18,574 nucleotides of DNA from Bacteroidales bacterium (GTDB lineage: Bacteria; Bacteroidota; Bacteroidia; Bacteroidales; UBA7960): assembly GCA_003557805.1 (NCBI GenBank), contig PWNY01000275.1:1-18574 (forward strand). Direction: 5' to 3'. The translations under genes and the position numbers were made by a program. Below, piece after piece: positions 8,154 to 16,809 of the stretch (positions within the stretch are counted from its first letter, which is position 1; each line of letters starts with the position of its first letter). The notes under the pieces were generated by a model. It ran no database searches and was not told the origin of the DNA. It was given only the letters and a program-made list of their open reading frames with translations.

Positions 8154-8855
8154 GATCCTTGCAATGTAGTTGTGATCCTCCCCATGGTAGATTATCTCCG
8201 TGGAGAGACCGCACCCGGCAGCAATAGCTGTCATATTGTCCGGATCCAGGAACAGCCAGGGTACAGGACCAGATTTGCTTCCCCTGTAACCCAGAATATA
8301 CTCAACCTCTCCATAATAGCTTTCACCCAAAGGGATACGGACCGATCCGTCATCCTCTCGGTAAAGGTACATCAGGTCCGTGGATTCTATATAGACAGAG
8401 CCCCCTGGATTGAGCATGCCCTTAGCATGCAGCAGCAGCTTTTTCATGCGTGAAATCCTGCCTGCAATTCCGGCCCCGTTCATCAGGAACAATATGGTAT
8501 CAAAACCATCATCAGGATTATAACTGAAAAAGTCGGAGCACACAGCATTGAGAACCCCTCTGGACCTCATAACTTCAACTGCCCCGGGAGACATATCAAT
8601 TGCAACGGGTTCCAGGCCCATTTCCTGGAGCGCAAGAGAGTGACTTCCCGCTCCCGCTCCCACGTCCAGGACCCTTCCCCTGCACATTTCTATAACAAGC
8701 CGCTCCCATTGTGGCATATCTTCCAGGGAACGGAAAAAATAGGCAACCGGCAGGTGTTCGGTGCCTGATTTGTTGGTTCTTACAACTATCCGGCCTTTGA
8801 TATAGCCATTAATGTAATCCCTGAATGCTGCCCCGAAAATATCCATTTCACCCAT
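8145..8855 (-). CDS. Class I SAM-dependent methyltransferase, unknown substrate
   Basis: About 236 aa from the ATG at 8855. SAM-binding motif I is VLDVGAGAGSHS at about 62-73, followed by the acidic end of strand 2 (PVAIDMSP), strand 4 DGFDTILFLMNGAGI and strand 5 GMLNPGGSVYIES, a full class I Rossmann methyltransferase core. The C-terminal half (LGYRGSKSGPVPWLFLD) gives no clue to the acceptor. The reading frame is open to an ATG at 8894, but I prefer 8855 because that ATG overlaps the queA stop as ATGGGTGA, a common translational-coupling arrangement; the ATG at 8846 is also possible. It is the last gene of the operon with queA and the acyl-CoA synthetase. Confidence 0.82.
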   Translation of the reverse strand: MGEMDIFGAAFRDYINGYIKGRIVVRTNKSGTEHLPVAYFFRSLEDMPQWERLVIEMCRGRVLDVGAGAGSHSLALQEMGLEPVAIDMSPGAVEVMRSRGVLNAVCSDFFSYNPDDGFDTILFLMNGAGIAGRISRMKKLLLHAKGMLNPGGSVYIESTDLMYLYREDDGSVRIPLGESYYGEVEYILGYRGSKSGPVPWLFLDPDNMTAIAAGCGLSTEIIYHGEDHNYIARISR

Positions 8856-10098
8856 CTGTTTTGGGGTTACGGAAAAACAGGCAGGCATCGCCATAACTTA
8901 AAAAGCGGTAATCCTTTTCAAGGGCATGCCTGTAAGCCTGCCTCCAGTCATCACCAATGAATGCTGCCACCAGCAGCAAAAGTGTACTGCCGGGTTGGTG
9001 AAAATTTGTAAGCAGCACATCGGTAATCTTGAATTCATACCCTGGAACAATTATCAGCGATGTCTCCCCGGTAAAGTGATCAAGGCCCTCTTTATCCATC
9101 CAGTCCAGCAATGCACCCAGGGAACGGGCTGCCGTGGGTAGCTGCCTTTCTCCCCAGTATGGTTCCCACTGAGAAACATCCTGTCTCAGGGCTCCTTCAG
9201 GGTTTTTACCTTCACATATCCTCACCCCCAACCAGTAAAGGCTCTCAAGTGTCCGCATGCTTGTGGTTCCGACTGCGATAACCGGCCCTTCAGCCTGCAA
9301 CAGGTCTCTAAGGAACCCCCTGCTTACATGAAACTCCTCCGAGTGCATGGTATGCTCCCCAATTGTCCTCCCGGTAACCGGCTTGAATGTGCCTGCACCC
9401 ACATGCAGGGTCAGCTCCCTGGTGTTCACCCCGCTTTTTTTTAGATTGTTCAGAACCCAGGGAGTAAAATGCAGGCCGGCAGTGGGTGCTGCAACTGATC
9501 CCTCATCCCTGGCGAAAACGGTTTGATAGGTCTTTTTATCCGATGCTTCGGGTCTCCTTTGAATATACGGGGGTAATGGGGTGTTTCCTGCGGCTTCCAA
9601 TATATCCGCAAAACTCATATTCTCCGGTTCCCATCGGAAGTCAACAAGGTAGCCCTCCTCTTTTTTCCCGCTTAATGATGCATACAGCCTGATGCCCTTT
9701 TCAGGTATCATGGCTGAAAGCTCACCGGACTTCCATTTCTTTGCGTTACCGACCAGGCAGAACCACCTTGCTGGTGAGGTGGAAGCAAGTGTCCTCTGAA
9801 TATCCCTGGAAGGGAGCTCCGGGTGCAGACAGAATATCTCTATCCTGGCACCACTCTCCTTGAAGAACTCGAGCCTTGCCTGAATAACCCTTGTATTATT
9901 AAATACCATGACAGAACCCGGGTCCAGGCAGCTGGGTAGTTCCCTGAAAACCGCATCCTTAATCTTGTTATCCCTGTATACCAGGAGCTTTGACATATCC
10001 CTCTGTTCCAGCGGGTATGCAGCTATCCTGGATGCAGGCAAGTCGTAAGTAAAGTCACTTACACTGATATTGAAAGCGGGATTCCTTTCTTTGCTCAT
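8848..10098 (-). CDS. queA: S-adenosylmethionine:tRNA ribosyltransferase-isomerase QueA
   Basis: QueA transfers the ribosyl part of SAM to preQ1 at tRNA position 34, giving epoxyqueuosine. Family signatures are YDLPASRIAAYPLEQRD at the N-terminus, VMVFNNTRVIQARL, PTAGLHFT, LHVGAGTFKPV and the C-terminal NFHQPGSTLLLLVAAF and YRFLSYGDACLF. At 416 aa it is longer than the ~350-aa proteobacterial form; extra residues lie around 85-150 and 290-330. The ATG at 10098 overlaps the acyl-CoA synthetase stop as ATGA, so translation is probably coupled. No other queuosine gene (queC, queD, queE, tgt) is in the window. Confidence 0.95.
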   Translation of the reverse strand: MSKERNPAFNISVSDFTYDLPASRIAAYPLEQRDMSKLLVYRDNKIKDAVFRELPSCLDPGSVMVFNNTRVIQARLEFFKESGARIEIFCLHPELPSRDIQRTLASTSPARWFCLVGNAKKWKSGELSAMIPEKGIRLYASLSGKKEEGYLVDFRWEPENMSFADILEAAGNTPLPPYIQRRPEASDKKTYQTVFARDEGSVAAPTAGLHFTPWVLNNLKKSGVNTRELTLHVGAGTFKPVTGRTIGEHTMHSEEFHVSRGFLRDLLQAEGPVIAVGTTSMRTLESLYWLGVRICEGKNPEGALRQDVSQWEPYWGERQLPTAARSLGALLDWMDKEGLDHFTGETSLIIVPGYEFKITDVLLTNFHQPGSTLLLLVAAFIGDDWRQAYRHALEKDYRFLSYGDACLFFRNPKTDG

Positions 10099-12032
10099 TC
10101 AACAAGTGACGCTATTGCCTTTTTATTCATTGAACAGAAAACATCCTTGCCCTCCGGGGTATAGAGAGACTCAATCGCAGATGCATAATACTGGTGTATT
10201 GCCGGCCTGACAATTTTCATAGTGCTGTTTATCAAGCCATTAGACTCTGAAAATGCCTCAGGCAGAAGGGCAACGGCAGCCGGTAGCCATCTGGACGGGA
10301 ACATACCCCCGAACTCTCCTCCCGGCATGAAACGGTCAAGCTCCGCCTTTATCTTTTCAAGTGCAGCTATTTGTCCTTTCTCCTCGGATGCACTGACACC
10401 TTTATGGGTGAGGTATTTCAGCAGTGTAGCTTTATTCACAACTATCAGGCCCACGGTATAGGGGTTCTGGTTATTATAAAGCATAACCTGGTCAAAGAAA
10501 TGTGAATGCTCTACCAGGGCCTCCTCAATGCCCTCAGGGCTGTATTTTTCACCGTCGCTTCCTATCAGCAGGCTCTTTGTCCGTCCAAGCACATAGAGGT
10601 AGCCGTCATTGTCAAGATAACCGAGGTCACCAGTAAAAAGCCAGCCGTTACTAAGTGTCTCTGAAGTGGCCTTTTCATTATTCCAGTAGCCCGCCATTAC
10701 ATTATCTCCCCTCACCACAATTTCTCCTTGTTCACCGATGGGCTTTTCCTTCCCGTCCTCGCCACATATCTTCAGGTCAAGCCAGGGCACAACCTTGCCG
10801 GAAGAGCCCAGCTTATGAAAGTCGGGAGTGTTTGATGATATTACAGGCGCGGCCTCCGTAAGACCATACCCCTGGTACATTGGCATACCTATTGCGTAAA
10901 AGAACCTCTGCAGCTCGATATCGAGCAGGGCACCTCCACCCACAAAATAACGCAACCTCCCTCCAAACCCTGACCTTACCTTTTTGAAAAGGATCGCATC
11001 AAACAAACGGTAAAGAGGTTTCAGTGCCTTGCTGCAACCACTGCCCCTGTTATAACCCTCCCTGTTGTATGCATATGCTGTCTTCAGGCCCATTTTGAAA
11101 AGCCACCACGCGATTTTTCCCTTTTCCCTAACCCCCCTCTCGATATTATTCCTGAAGTTCTTTGCAAGCGCTGGAACACTTAAAAGGAAATACGGCCGCA
11201 CCTGCTTAATGCATTCCGGGATGTTCCTTATGGTCTCTGCAGGTGTCTTGCCAATTTTCAGTGATGCAAGGCTCGCCCCGTTGCGCATCAGCGCATATAT
11301 TCCAACGGTGTGGGCAAAGGAGTGGTCCCAGGGCAGTATATGCAGGGAGGTGAACTCCTGGGGGACATCAAAAATTGCAGAAGCCTGTTCTACATTGTGT
11401 ATATAATTGAAATGGGTAAGTATTATCCCCTTGGGGTCGGCAGTGGTACCCGAGGTATAGCAGATATTTGCATAATCCCCCGGCTGGATGGAATCCTTAA
11501 CTTTTTCAAGCAAACCGGAACCCTCGTCCTGCATCTCATCACCTCTTTTCCTCACATCCTCAATGTATTCTACCGCTACATCAGACCTGCCGGATGCAGC
11601 TGCAGCTTCCTCATTCAGGGGATCCAGGACTATCACGAAATCCAGCCCGGGTAAACTGTCCAGTAGTCCAAACACCTTGTGCTGATGGTTTCCTGAGACA
11701 ATTACCCCCCTGCACCCGGAGTGTTCCATCCTGAAGTGAAGATCGGAAGCAGCTTCAATTTTAACCGAAAGCGGTACACTGACACCACCGGCAAACAGAA
11801 CTGCGAGTTCGCTTATAACCCAGTCGTTGCGTCCCTCTGATATAAGTGCTACCCTGTCACCCTTCTCAAGGCCCATACCCATAAGGCCACGAGCAGTTCT
11901 CCTTACCTTGTGATATGCTTCCGCATAGGTTGCACCCTCATACGAGGCCTTAATCTTCTCCTTTAAAAAAACATTGTCGGGAAACCTGTTAACACTGTGT
12001 TCAAAGAGTTGGGGGATGGTTTTATATTCCAT
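10095..12032 (-). CDS. Long-chain fatty-acid--CoA ligase (AMP-binding)
   Basis: A 645-aa ANL-superfamily enzyme that activates fatty acids to acyl-CoA through an acyl-adenylate. The P-loop motif YTSGTTADPKG lies at about 192-202, the adenylate motif is YQGYGLTEAAPVISSN, the hinge region is GWLFTGDLGYLDNDGYLYVLGR, and the linker SLLIGSDGEKYSPEGIEEAL resembles bacterial long-chain synthetases. The C-terminal INSTMKIVR contains the probable catalytic lysine. Length fits the AMP-binding long-chain group (FAA1/FadD15-like). It is the first gene of an operon with queA (ATGA overlap) and a methyltransferase. No fatty-acid oxidation genes are adjacent, so it may serve lipid recycling or exogenous fatty-acid use; this is an inference. 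Confidence 0.92.
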   Translation of the reverse strand: MEYKTIPQLFEHSVNRFPDNVFLKEKIKASYEGATYAEAYHKVRRTARGLMGMGLEKGDRVALISEGRNDWVISELAVLFAGGVSVPLSVKIEAASDLHFRMEHSGCRGVIVSGNHQHKVFGLLDSLPGLDFVIVLDPLNEEAAAASGRSDVAVEYIEDVRKRGDEMQDEGSGLLEKVKDSIQPGDYANICYTSGTTADPKGIILTHFNYIHNVEQASAIFDVPQEFTSLHILPWDHSFAHTVGIYALMRNGASLASLKIGKTPAETIRNIPECIKQVRPYFLLSVPALAKNFRNNIERGVREKGKIAWWLFKMGLKTAYAYNREGYNRGSGCSKALKPLYRLFDAILFKKVRSGFGGRLRYFVGGGALLDIELQRFFYAIGMPMYQGYGLTEAAPVISSNTPDFHKLGSSGKVVPWLDLKICGEDGKEKPIGEQGEIVVRGDNVMAGYWNNEKATSETLSNGWLFTGDLGYLDNDGYLYVLGRTKSLLIGSDGEKYSPEGIEEALVEHSHFFDQVMLYNNQNPYTVGLIVVNKATLLKYLTHKGVSASEEKGQIAALEKIKAELDRFMPGGEFGGMFPSRWLPAAVALLPEAFSESNGLINSTMKIVRPAIHQYYASAIESLYTPEGKDVFCSMNKKAIASLVE

Positions 12033-12081
12033 TGTCCTGTTTATAAATTGCCGGCAAAAACCGAAATATCCGCAAATAAAC

Positions 12082-12089
12082 TAATTTTG
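12082..12089 (+). promoter_or_regulatory. Candidate -7 box (TAATTTTG) for the SulP transporter gene
   Basis: TAATTTTG matches TAnnTTTG exactly, 71 bp before the SulP ATG in the 128-bp divergent gap to the acyl-CoA synthetase gene. No TTTG is seen at the usual -33 distance. I found no matching box on the minus strand for the synthetase operon. Confidence 0.4.
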
Positions 12090-12160
12090 CATGGATTAGC
12101 AACACTTTTTGATTTCCAAAAAACGGCTACCCGGGCATAAACAACTGAAAAACAGAAGAT

Positions 12161-13834
12161 ATGCCAATGTTTGAACCGGTATTATTTTCAACGGTAAAAA
12201 AATACAATCAAAAGAAACTCTTCTCAGACCTCTCAGCAGGGCTGATAGTAGGCATTGTCGCACTGCCTCTTGCAATAGCATTTGCCATTGCCTCCGGGGT
12301 GCCGCCGGAAACCGGTCTTATCACGGCGGTTACAGTGGGCTTCTTTGTGTCCTTTTTCGGGGGGAGCCGGGTTCAGATCGGCGGCCCATCAGGTGCCTTC
12401 ATTGTGGTAATTTACGGCATAATGCAGCAGCACGGAATGGATGGTGTTATCATTGCCTCTGTTATGGCAGGTGTAATGCTTTTTGCCCTTGGCCTTTTAA
12501 AGGCAGGCACTATTCTTCAGTTCATGCCGTACCCGATTATTGTCGGTTTTACAAGCGGGATAGCACTGATTATTTTCACATCCCAGGTCCAGGAACTTCT
12601 CGGCGTACCCGGCAACGGAGTGCCGCCCGATCCTGTAGGTAAATGGAGGTATTATATTTCCAATGCCGGCAATATAAACCTGACTGCGGCAGCAATGGGG
12701 ATACTCACGATAGTTATTACAGTGCTTTGGCCCAGGCTGTACAGGAAGGTGCCAGGGTCGCTTGTTGCGATAATCCTTGTAACACTATTTAGCAATTTAT
12801 TCAATCTTGACCTGGAGACAATAGGGAGCAAGTTCGGCAGTTTTTCGGCTTCATTCAGTTTTGCAGGGATAGCCGGTGTAAACATGGAGATGCTGGGGCA
12901 ACTGTTTATACCGGCCTTTACTCTGGCTGTGCTGGGTTCAATTGAGTCTCTTCTTTCGGCCATTGTCGCGGACGGTGCCACAGGTTACCGCCACCGCCCG
13001 AATACCGAGCTGATGGCCCAGGGTATTTCCAATATAATTTCACCCCTGGTGGGAGGAATGGCAGGATCAGGAGCACTCGCCAAGACCATGACAAATATCC
13101 GCAACGGAGGGAAAACTCCTGTTGCCGGTATGTTTCATGCGATCGTACTGCTCATGTTCATGTTGTTCATGGGCAGGCTTGCCATGATGATACCCCTAAC
13201 CGCCCTTTCTGGCATTCTCATAGTGGTTGCCTACAATATGAGTGAGTGGAGGTCATTCAGGAGTATCCTGAAAACTTCACGCGGAGAGGCAGCCGTATTG
13301 CTGGTGACATTCCTGCTCACTGTTTTTGTGGGCCTTAACTTCGCCCTCCCGCTTGGTATTGTGCTTGCAATGATACTGTTTATAAAGAGGGTGATGGAAA
13401 CAACCGACATCGAAGTATTAAGGCATGAAGTAGAGGATGAACGATCTCATATAACCGAAGATTTTGAGACCCTTGAAATCCCAAAGGGTGTAGAGGTATT
13501 CCAGATAAAGGGGCCATTTTTCTTTGGCATCGCGAACAAGTTTGAGGAGGCCGAACAGGAGATTCATGAAAATCCCAGGGTTCGCATTCTGAGGATGAGG
13601 AGGGTTCCCTTTATAGATTCAACCGGGATGAAGAACCTCAGAAGCTTCATTGAAAGGTCGAAAAGACACCGCACAAGGATCATACTCTCGGGAGTAACCC
13701 CAAAAGCCCTTTCAGCCCTTGAAAAAGAGGGGCTCTATCATGAAATAGGCAAGGAGAACATATGCAGGGATATTGAAAGCTCCCTGGACAGGGCAAAAGA
13801 AATAATGAAAGGCTCTGCGGTAAGCCCGGGGTGA
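12161..13834 (+). CDS. SulP (SLC26-type) inorganic anion transporter with C-terminal STAS domain
   Basis: A 557-aa membrane protein. The SulP signature is at the start of the membrane domain (LSAGLIVGIVALPLAIAFAI, then GGSRVQIGGPSGAFIVV), followed by roughly 10-14 membrane segments to about 410. Residues about 440-550 form a STAS domain with the conserved FIDSTGMKNL loop and ILSGVTPKALSAL. Such proteins move sulfate, bicarbonate or other small anions, usually as Na+ or H+ symport or exchange. No carbonic anhydrase or sulfate-assimilation gene is adjacent to decide between them. The stop TGA (13832-13834) directly abuts the stop of the convergent formimidoyltransferase gene. Confidence 0.92.
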   Translation: MPMFEPVLFSTVKKYNQKKLFSDLSAGLIVGIVALPLAIAFAIASGVPPETGLITAVTVGFFVSFFGGSRVQIGGPSGAFIVVIYGIMQQHGMDGVIIASVMAGVMLFALGLLKAGTILQFMPYPIIVGFTSGIALIIFTSQVQELLGVPGNGVPPDPVGKWRYYISNAGNINLTAAAMGILTIVITVLWPRLYRKVPGSLVAIILVTLFSNLFNLDLETIGSKFGSFSASFSFAGIAGVNMEMLGQLFIPAFTLAVLGSIESLLSAIVADGATGYRHRPNTELMAQGISNIISPLVGGMAGSGALAKTMTNIRNGGKTPVAGMFHAIVLLMFMLFMGRLAMMIPLTALSGILIVVAYNMSEWRSFRSILKTSRGEAAVLLVTFLLTVFVGLNFALPLGIVLAMILFIKRVMETTDIEVLRHEVEDERSHITEDFETLEIPKGVEVFQIKGPFFFGIANKFEEAEQEIHENPRVRILRMRRVPFIDSTGMKNLRSFIERSKRHRTRIILSGVTPKALSALEKEGLYHEIGKENICRDIESSLDRAKEIMKGSAVSPG

Positions 13835-15529
13835 TCAGTCTTTTTTATCAAGCACTTTCCCGAGTTTTGCCACAATCTCAGCCTCCTTTTCTATTGCGGC
13901 GCTTTCGATCTCCCTGGCCTGCGCATATATATCATCGTAGAACCTTTTATCCTCCAGTCCCTCTGAGTTTATTCTAACATTCATGAAGGCACCCAAAACC
14001 GCTGTACGTGCACACAGGGCACCCACGGCCGCATCGGTAATTGAGCTGGGATTACCCTTTTCAACCATTGCATCCATTACATCCATTGACTCGTAGGCCT
14101 TTTGCATTACCCTGAAGGGTATCTGTATTGCATATTTGGTTGCCTCCTCAATAGCATTTTTCCTGGCCAACTGCTCCTCCTTTGTCTTCTTTGGCATCCC
14201 GAAGGCTTCCATTATCCGTTTAAAGGCCTTTGTATCCTCATCTACCAGGTACAGCAGTTCGTTTTTTATCTCCTGCCCCTTTTCAGCCCATTTGCTGAAC
14301 TCCTCCCATCTTTCATCCCATCCTCTTTTATGTGAAGAGAGGTTGGCTACCATAGTGCCAAGCGACACGCCCAGGGTCGCCACATACGCTGATACCGAGC
14401 CTCCTCCCGGAGCGGGTGATTCACTGGCGGTTTCATCGGCAAAGCCCGTAAGGCTCATATCTGCCAGCCTGCTCCCGTCATCTTCAGCGATCATATACTC
14501 TATGATCTTTTCTTTGGGGTTAAATGGTTTTAGCTCATCAAGCCCCATTGACCTGACGGCTATCTTTATGAGTTCTGCATCTGAAACACCAAGGCTCCTT
14601 TTTTGCTTGCGCAGGAAATACCTCCCTGCATCAAGCATGGCCTTAAGGGGTACAAGTCCGACAAGTTCAGATCCTGTCACCCTCAGCCCTCTTTTGGCAG
14701 CCCTGTCACATACTTCATCAAATGCCACATGTACGGGTGTAACGCTGATATTTGTAAGGTTCATGGATATCTGGGCTATCCCATATTCCTCTATATACCA
14801 GCCGATGGCCTTTACCTCCTTAAGTGTACCGGGAATATAGACCGGGTCCCCCTTCTCATCCTTTACTATCTTTCCGGTAAGCGGGTGTCCCTGGCGTTTC
14901 ACCCTCCCCTTTTCACGCACATCGAAAGCCACTGCATTAGCCCTCCTTGTTGATGTTGTATTAAGGTTAATATTGTAGGCGACCAAAAAGTCACGTGCAC
15001 CAACCGCGGTAACACCCGCGCGTTCATTTAGCCTGCCGGGCCCAAAATCTGGCTTCCACTCCTGCGTGGAGATCTTGTCTGCCATTCCCTCATACTCCCC
15101 GCTGCGGCAATTTGCCAGGTTCTTCCTCCCAGGCTTTAATGCAGCATTTTCATAACAATAGACAGGGATACCCAGCTCCTTTCCGATACGCTCTGCCAGT
15201 TTATGTGCATATTCCACAACCTCCTCCATTGAGATGTTCGCCACGGGCACCAAAGGGCAGACATCTGTTGCGCCCATCCTGGGGTGCGCCCCCTTGTGTC
15301 TGCGCATATCTATAAGCTCGGAGGCCTTTCTGACTGCACGGAATGCCGCCTCGACAACTTCGCCGGGAGTTCCCACAAAAGTAACAACCGTTCTGTTGGT
15401 TGCCTCTCCGGGATCCACATCAAGGAGTTTCACGCCATCAACGGATTCAATTTCGGTGGTGATCTTTTCGATCACGGCCATATCTTTTCCTTCACTGAAG
15501 TTCGGGACACATTCAATAAGCTTTTTCAT
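13835..15529 (-). CDS. ftcD: Bifunctional glutamate formimidoyltransferase / formimidoyltetrahydrofolate cyclodeaminase
   Basis: Transfers the formimino group of N-formimidoyl-glutamate (from histidine breakdown) to tetrahydrofolate and then releases ammonia to give 5,10-methenyl-THF. From the ATG at 15529 (MKKLIECVPNFSEGKD) it has 564 aa, near mammalian FTCD (541). The transferase half (1 to about 345) has VPNFSEG and RRHKGAHPRMGATDVCPLVP with the catalytic-type H82. The cyclodeaminase half starts about 355 and has ESPAPGGGSVSA, LVDEDTKAF (D430/D432) and NPSSITDAAVGALCARTA. The frame is open a further 50 codons upstream, but these run through a terminator and into the rplS gene and are not FTCD-like. 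No other hut gene is in the window. Confidence 0.95.
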   Translation of the reverse strand: MKKLIECVPNFSEGKDMAVIEKITTEIESVDGVKLLDVDPGEATNRTVVTFVGTPGEVVEAAFRAVRKASELIDMRRHKGAHPRMGATDVCPLVPVANISMEEVVEYAHKLAERIGKELGIPVYCYENAALKPGRKNLANCRSGEYEGMADKISTQEWKPDFGPGRLNERAGVTAVGARDFLVAYNINLNTTSTRRANAVAFDVREKGRVKRQGHPLTGKIVKDEKGDPVYIPGTLKEVKAIGWYIEEYGIAQISMNLTNISVTPVHVAFDEVCDRAAKRGLRVTGSELVGLVPLKAMLDAGRYFLRKQKRSLGVSDAELIKIAVRSMGLDELKPFNPKEKIIEYMIAEDDGSRLADMSLTGFADETASESPAPGGGSVSAYVATLGVSLGTMVANLSSHKRGWDERWEEFSKWAEKGQEIKNELLYLVDEDTKAFKRIMEAFGMPKKTKEEQLARKNAIEEATKYAIQIPFRVMQKAYESMDVMDAMVEKGNPSSITDAAVGALCARTAVLGAFMNVRINSEGLEDKRFYDDIYAQAREIESAAIEKEAEIVAKLGKVLDKKD

Positions 15530-15582
15530 ATTCAGTTTCTTTGGTTTTGGATAATTCAGCAAGCAGGGTGATGCGAAAATAT

Positions 15583-15614
15583 AAAAAAAAGAGACGCATA
15601 ACAAAATGCGCCTC
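15583..15614 (-). terminator. Rho-independent terminator after rplS
   Basis: On the minus strand, GAGGCGCAT (15614-15606), a 6-nt loop and ATGCGTCTC (15599-15591) are followed directly by eight T (15590-15583). The stem is 9 bp including one G-U pair. In the plus-strand RNA that pair becomes an A-C mismatch and the U-run is missing, so the element is directional and suits the end of the trmD-rplS message 36 bp after the rplS stop. It lies just upstream of ftcD on the same strand and separates the two units. Confidence 0.85.
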
Positions 15615-15650
15615 CTGGGTATATATATTGAGAATAATTTACTGCCGCTG

Positions 15651-16007
15651 TCAGGCCCTGCGTTCCTTAATACGGGCACGCTTACCCCTTAACTTCCTGA
15701 GATAGAAAATGCGCGCACGCCTGACAAGGCCGCGGCGGTTAAGTACTATCTTTTCAATAAATGGTGAGTGAACAGGAAATATCCTCTCAACACCAATATT
15801 CCCTGAAATTTTTCTTACTGTGAAGGTCTCGGAAACACCACTTCCACGACGCTTGATAACAACCCCCTGGAAGGGCTGAATACGTTCCTTGTTACCCTCC
15901 TTGATCTTATAGTGCACCGTAACATTGTCCCCGGCTTTGAAAGCAGGCCATTCCCTCTTATCCACGAGATTATCCTGCACAAAGTTCATTATTTCTCTCT
16001 GGTTCAT
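15651..16007 (-). CDS. rplS: 50S ribosomal protein L19
   Basis: 118 aa from the ATG at 16007 (MNQREIMNFVQDNL), matching the ~115-aa family length. Typical L19 stretches are FKAGDNVTVHYKIKEGNKERIQPFQGVVI, RRGSGVSETFTVRKIS, GVERIFPVHSP and the basic tail RRARIFYLRKLRGKRARIKE. It sits at the 30S-50S interface. The frame extends to 16058, but those 17 extra residues are not L19-like and would leave almost no leader after the promoter at 16067-16096. It follows trmD by 111 bp, the common trmD-rplS order, and is closed by a clear terminator. Confidence 0.97.
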   Translation of the reverse strand: MNQREIMNFVQDNLVDKREWPAFKAGDNVTVHYKIKEGNKERIQPFQGVVIKRRGSGVSETFTVRKISGNIGVERIFPVHSPFIEKIVLNRRGLVRRARIFYLRKLRGKRARIKERRA

Positions 16008-16066
16008 CGCTCTGATTTTTTGTATGATTTGCCTTGTGAGCCGTTTTGCGCTGCACAAAAGGAGTG

Positions 16067-16096
16067 CAAATTTAGGGAATTATTTTCATATACAAA
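16067..16096 (-). promoter_or_regulatory. Bacteroidota-type promoter for rplS (TTTG-N18-TAAATTTG)
   Basis: On the minus strand a TTTG at 16096-16093 is followed after 18 bases by TAAATTTG (16074-16067), an exact match to TAnnTTTG. This is the best promoter pair in the window. Transcription would start near 16060, leaving about a 53-nt leader before the rplS ATG. It lies between trmD and rplS, so L19 can be made independently of trmD. Confidence 0.7.
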
Positions 16097-16118
16097 ATGA
16101 TTCAGCCGATTTTTTACA

Positions 16119-16799
16119 CTACTCCCCTTTAAACAGGCCCGGCCTTCTTTCCCTGGTCCTTTTCAGTGCCTGCTCATGCCTCCATTCATCGATCTTCCTG
16201 TCGTGTCCTGAAAGCAGTATATCAGGCACCTTCCACCCCTTGTAATCAGAGGGTCTTGTATAGACAGGAGGTGACAGCAGCTGATCCTGAAAAGAGTCCG
16301 AAAGCGCGGAGGTCTCATCACCAAGAACCCCGGGAATCAACCTAATTACGGCATCAGTGAGGACAGCGGCAGGCAGTTCACCTCCCGATAGCACATAATC
16401 ACCGACAGATACTTCCATTGTTACAAGATGTTCCCTTATCCTTTCGTCAACGCCCTTGTAATGGCCGCAGAGTATTATTATGTTCTCCAGTGAAGATATA
16501 CGGTTTGCCACCGGCTGGTCAAGCAGCTGCCCGTCCGGGCTCATATATATAACCTCATCATAATCACGCTCTCTTCGCAGATTACCAATAAGACGGTCTA
16601 CCGGCTCAACCATCATTACCATACCCGCACCTCCCCCAAAGGGGTAGTCATCAACGCGCCTGTGCTTGTCCTCTGTATAGTCACGAATATCGTGAAGGTG
16701 TATCTCTGCATGCCCTTTTTCAACGGCACGTCTTATTATGGAGTGCGAGAACGGGCCATCAAACATTGCGGGGAATATTGTAAGTATATCAATGCGCAT
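16119..16799 (-). CDS. trmD: tRNA (guanine37-N1)-methyltransferase TrmD
   Basis: A 226-aa SPOUT-class enzyme that makes m1G37 next to the anticodon and prevents +1 frameshifting. Family landmarks are MRIDILTIFPAMF at the start, HRRVDDYPFGGGAGMVM (about 46-63), the knot loops IYMSPDGQLL and CGHYKGVDER (111-120), GDYVLSGGELPA (about 133-144), the ALSDSF segment with D168 and YTRPSDYKGWKVPDILLSG. The frame is open to 16844, but that start adds 15 non-family residues and overlaps the preceding gene, so I use 16799. It lies 10 bp after the SDR gene and before rplS; rpsP and rimM, its neighbours in many bacteria, are absent here. Confidence 0.96.
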   Translation of the reverse strand: MRIDILTIFPAMFDGPFSHSIIRRAVEKGHAEIHLHDIRDYTEDKHRRVDDYPFGGGAGMVMMVEPVDRLIGNLRRERDYDEVIYMSPDGQLLDQPVANRISSLENIIILCGHYKGVDERIREHLVTMEVSVGDYVLSGGELPAAVLTDAVIRLIPGVLGDETSALSDSFQDQLLSPPVYTRPSDYKGWKVPDILLSGHDRKIDEWRHEQALKRTRERRPGLFKGE

Positions 16800-16809
16800 G
16801 GATGCAAAA

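Noticed and set aside
15530..15679. 50-codon N-terminal extension of ftcD
   Set aside because: It reads through the rplS terminator and overlaps the end of rplS; the family start is MKKLIECVPNFSEG at 15529.
16027..16056. Hairpin TTTTGTGCAGCGCAAAA in the rplS leader as an autoregulatory element
   Set aside because: Short, AT-rich stem with a tiny loop; no similarity to a known L19 leader that I can support.
16008..16058. 17-codon N-terminal extension of rplS
   Set aside because: Not L19-like and it begins right at the predicted transcription start.
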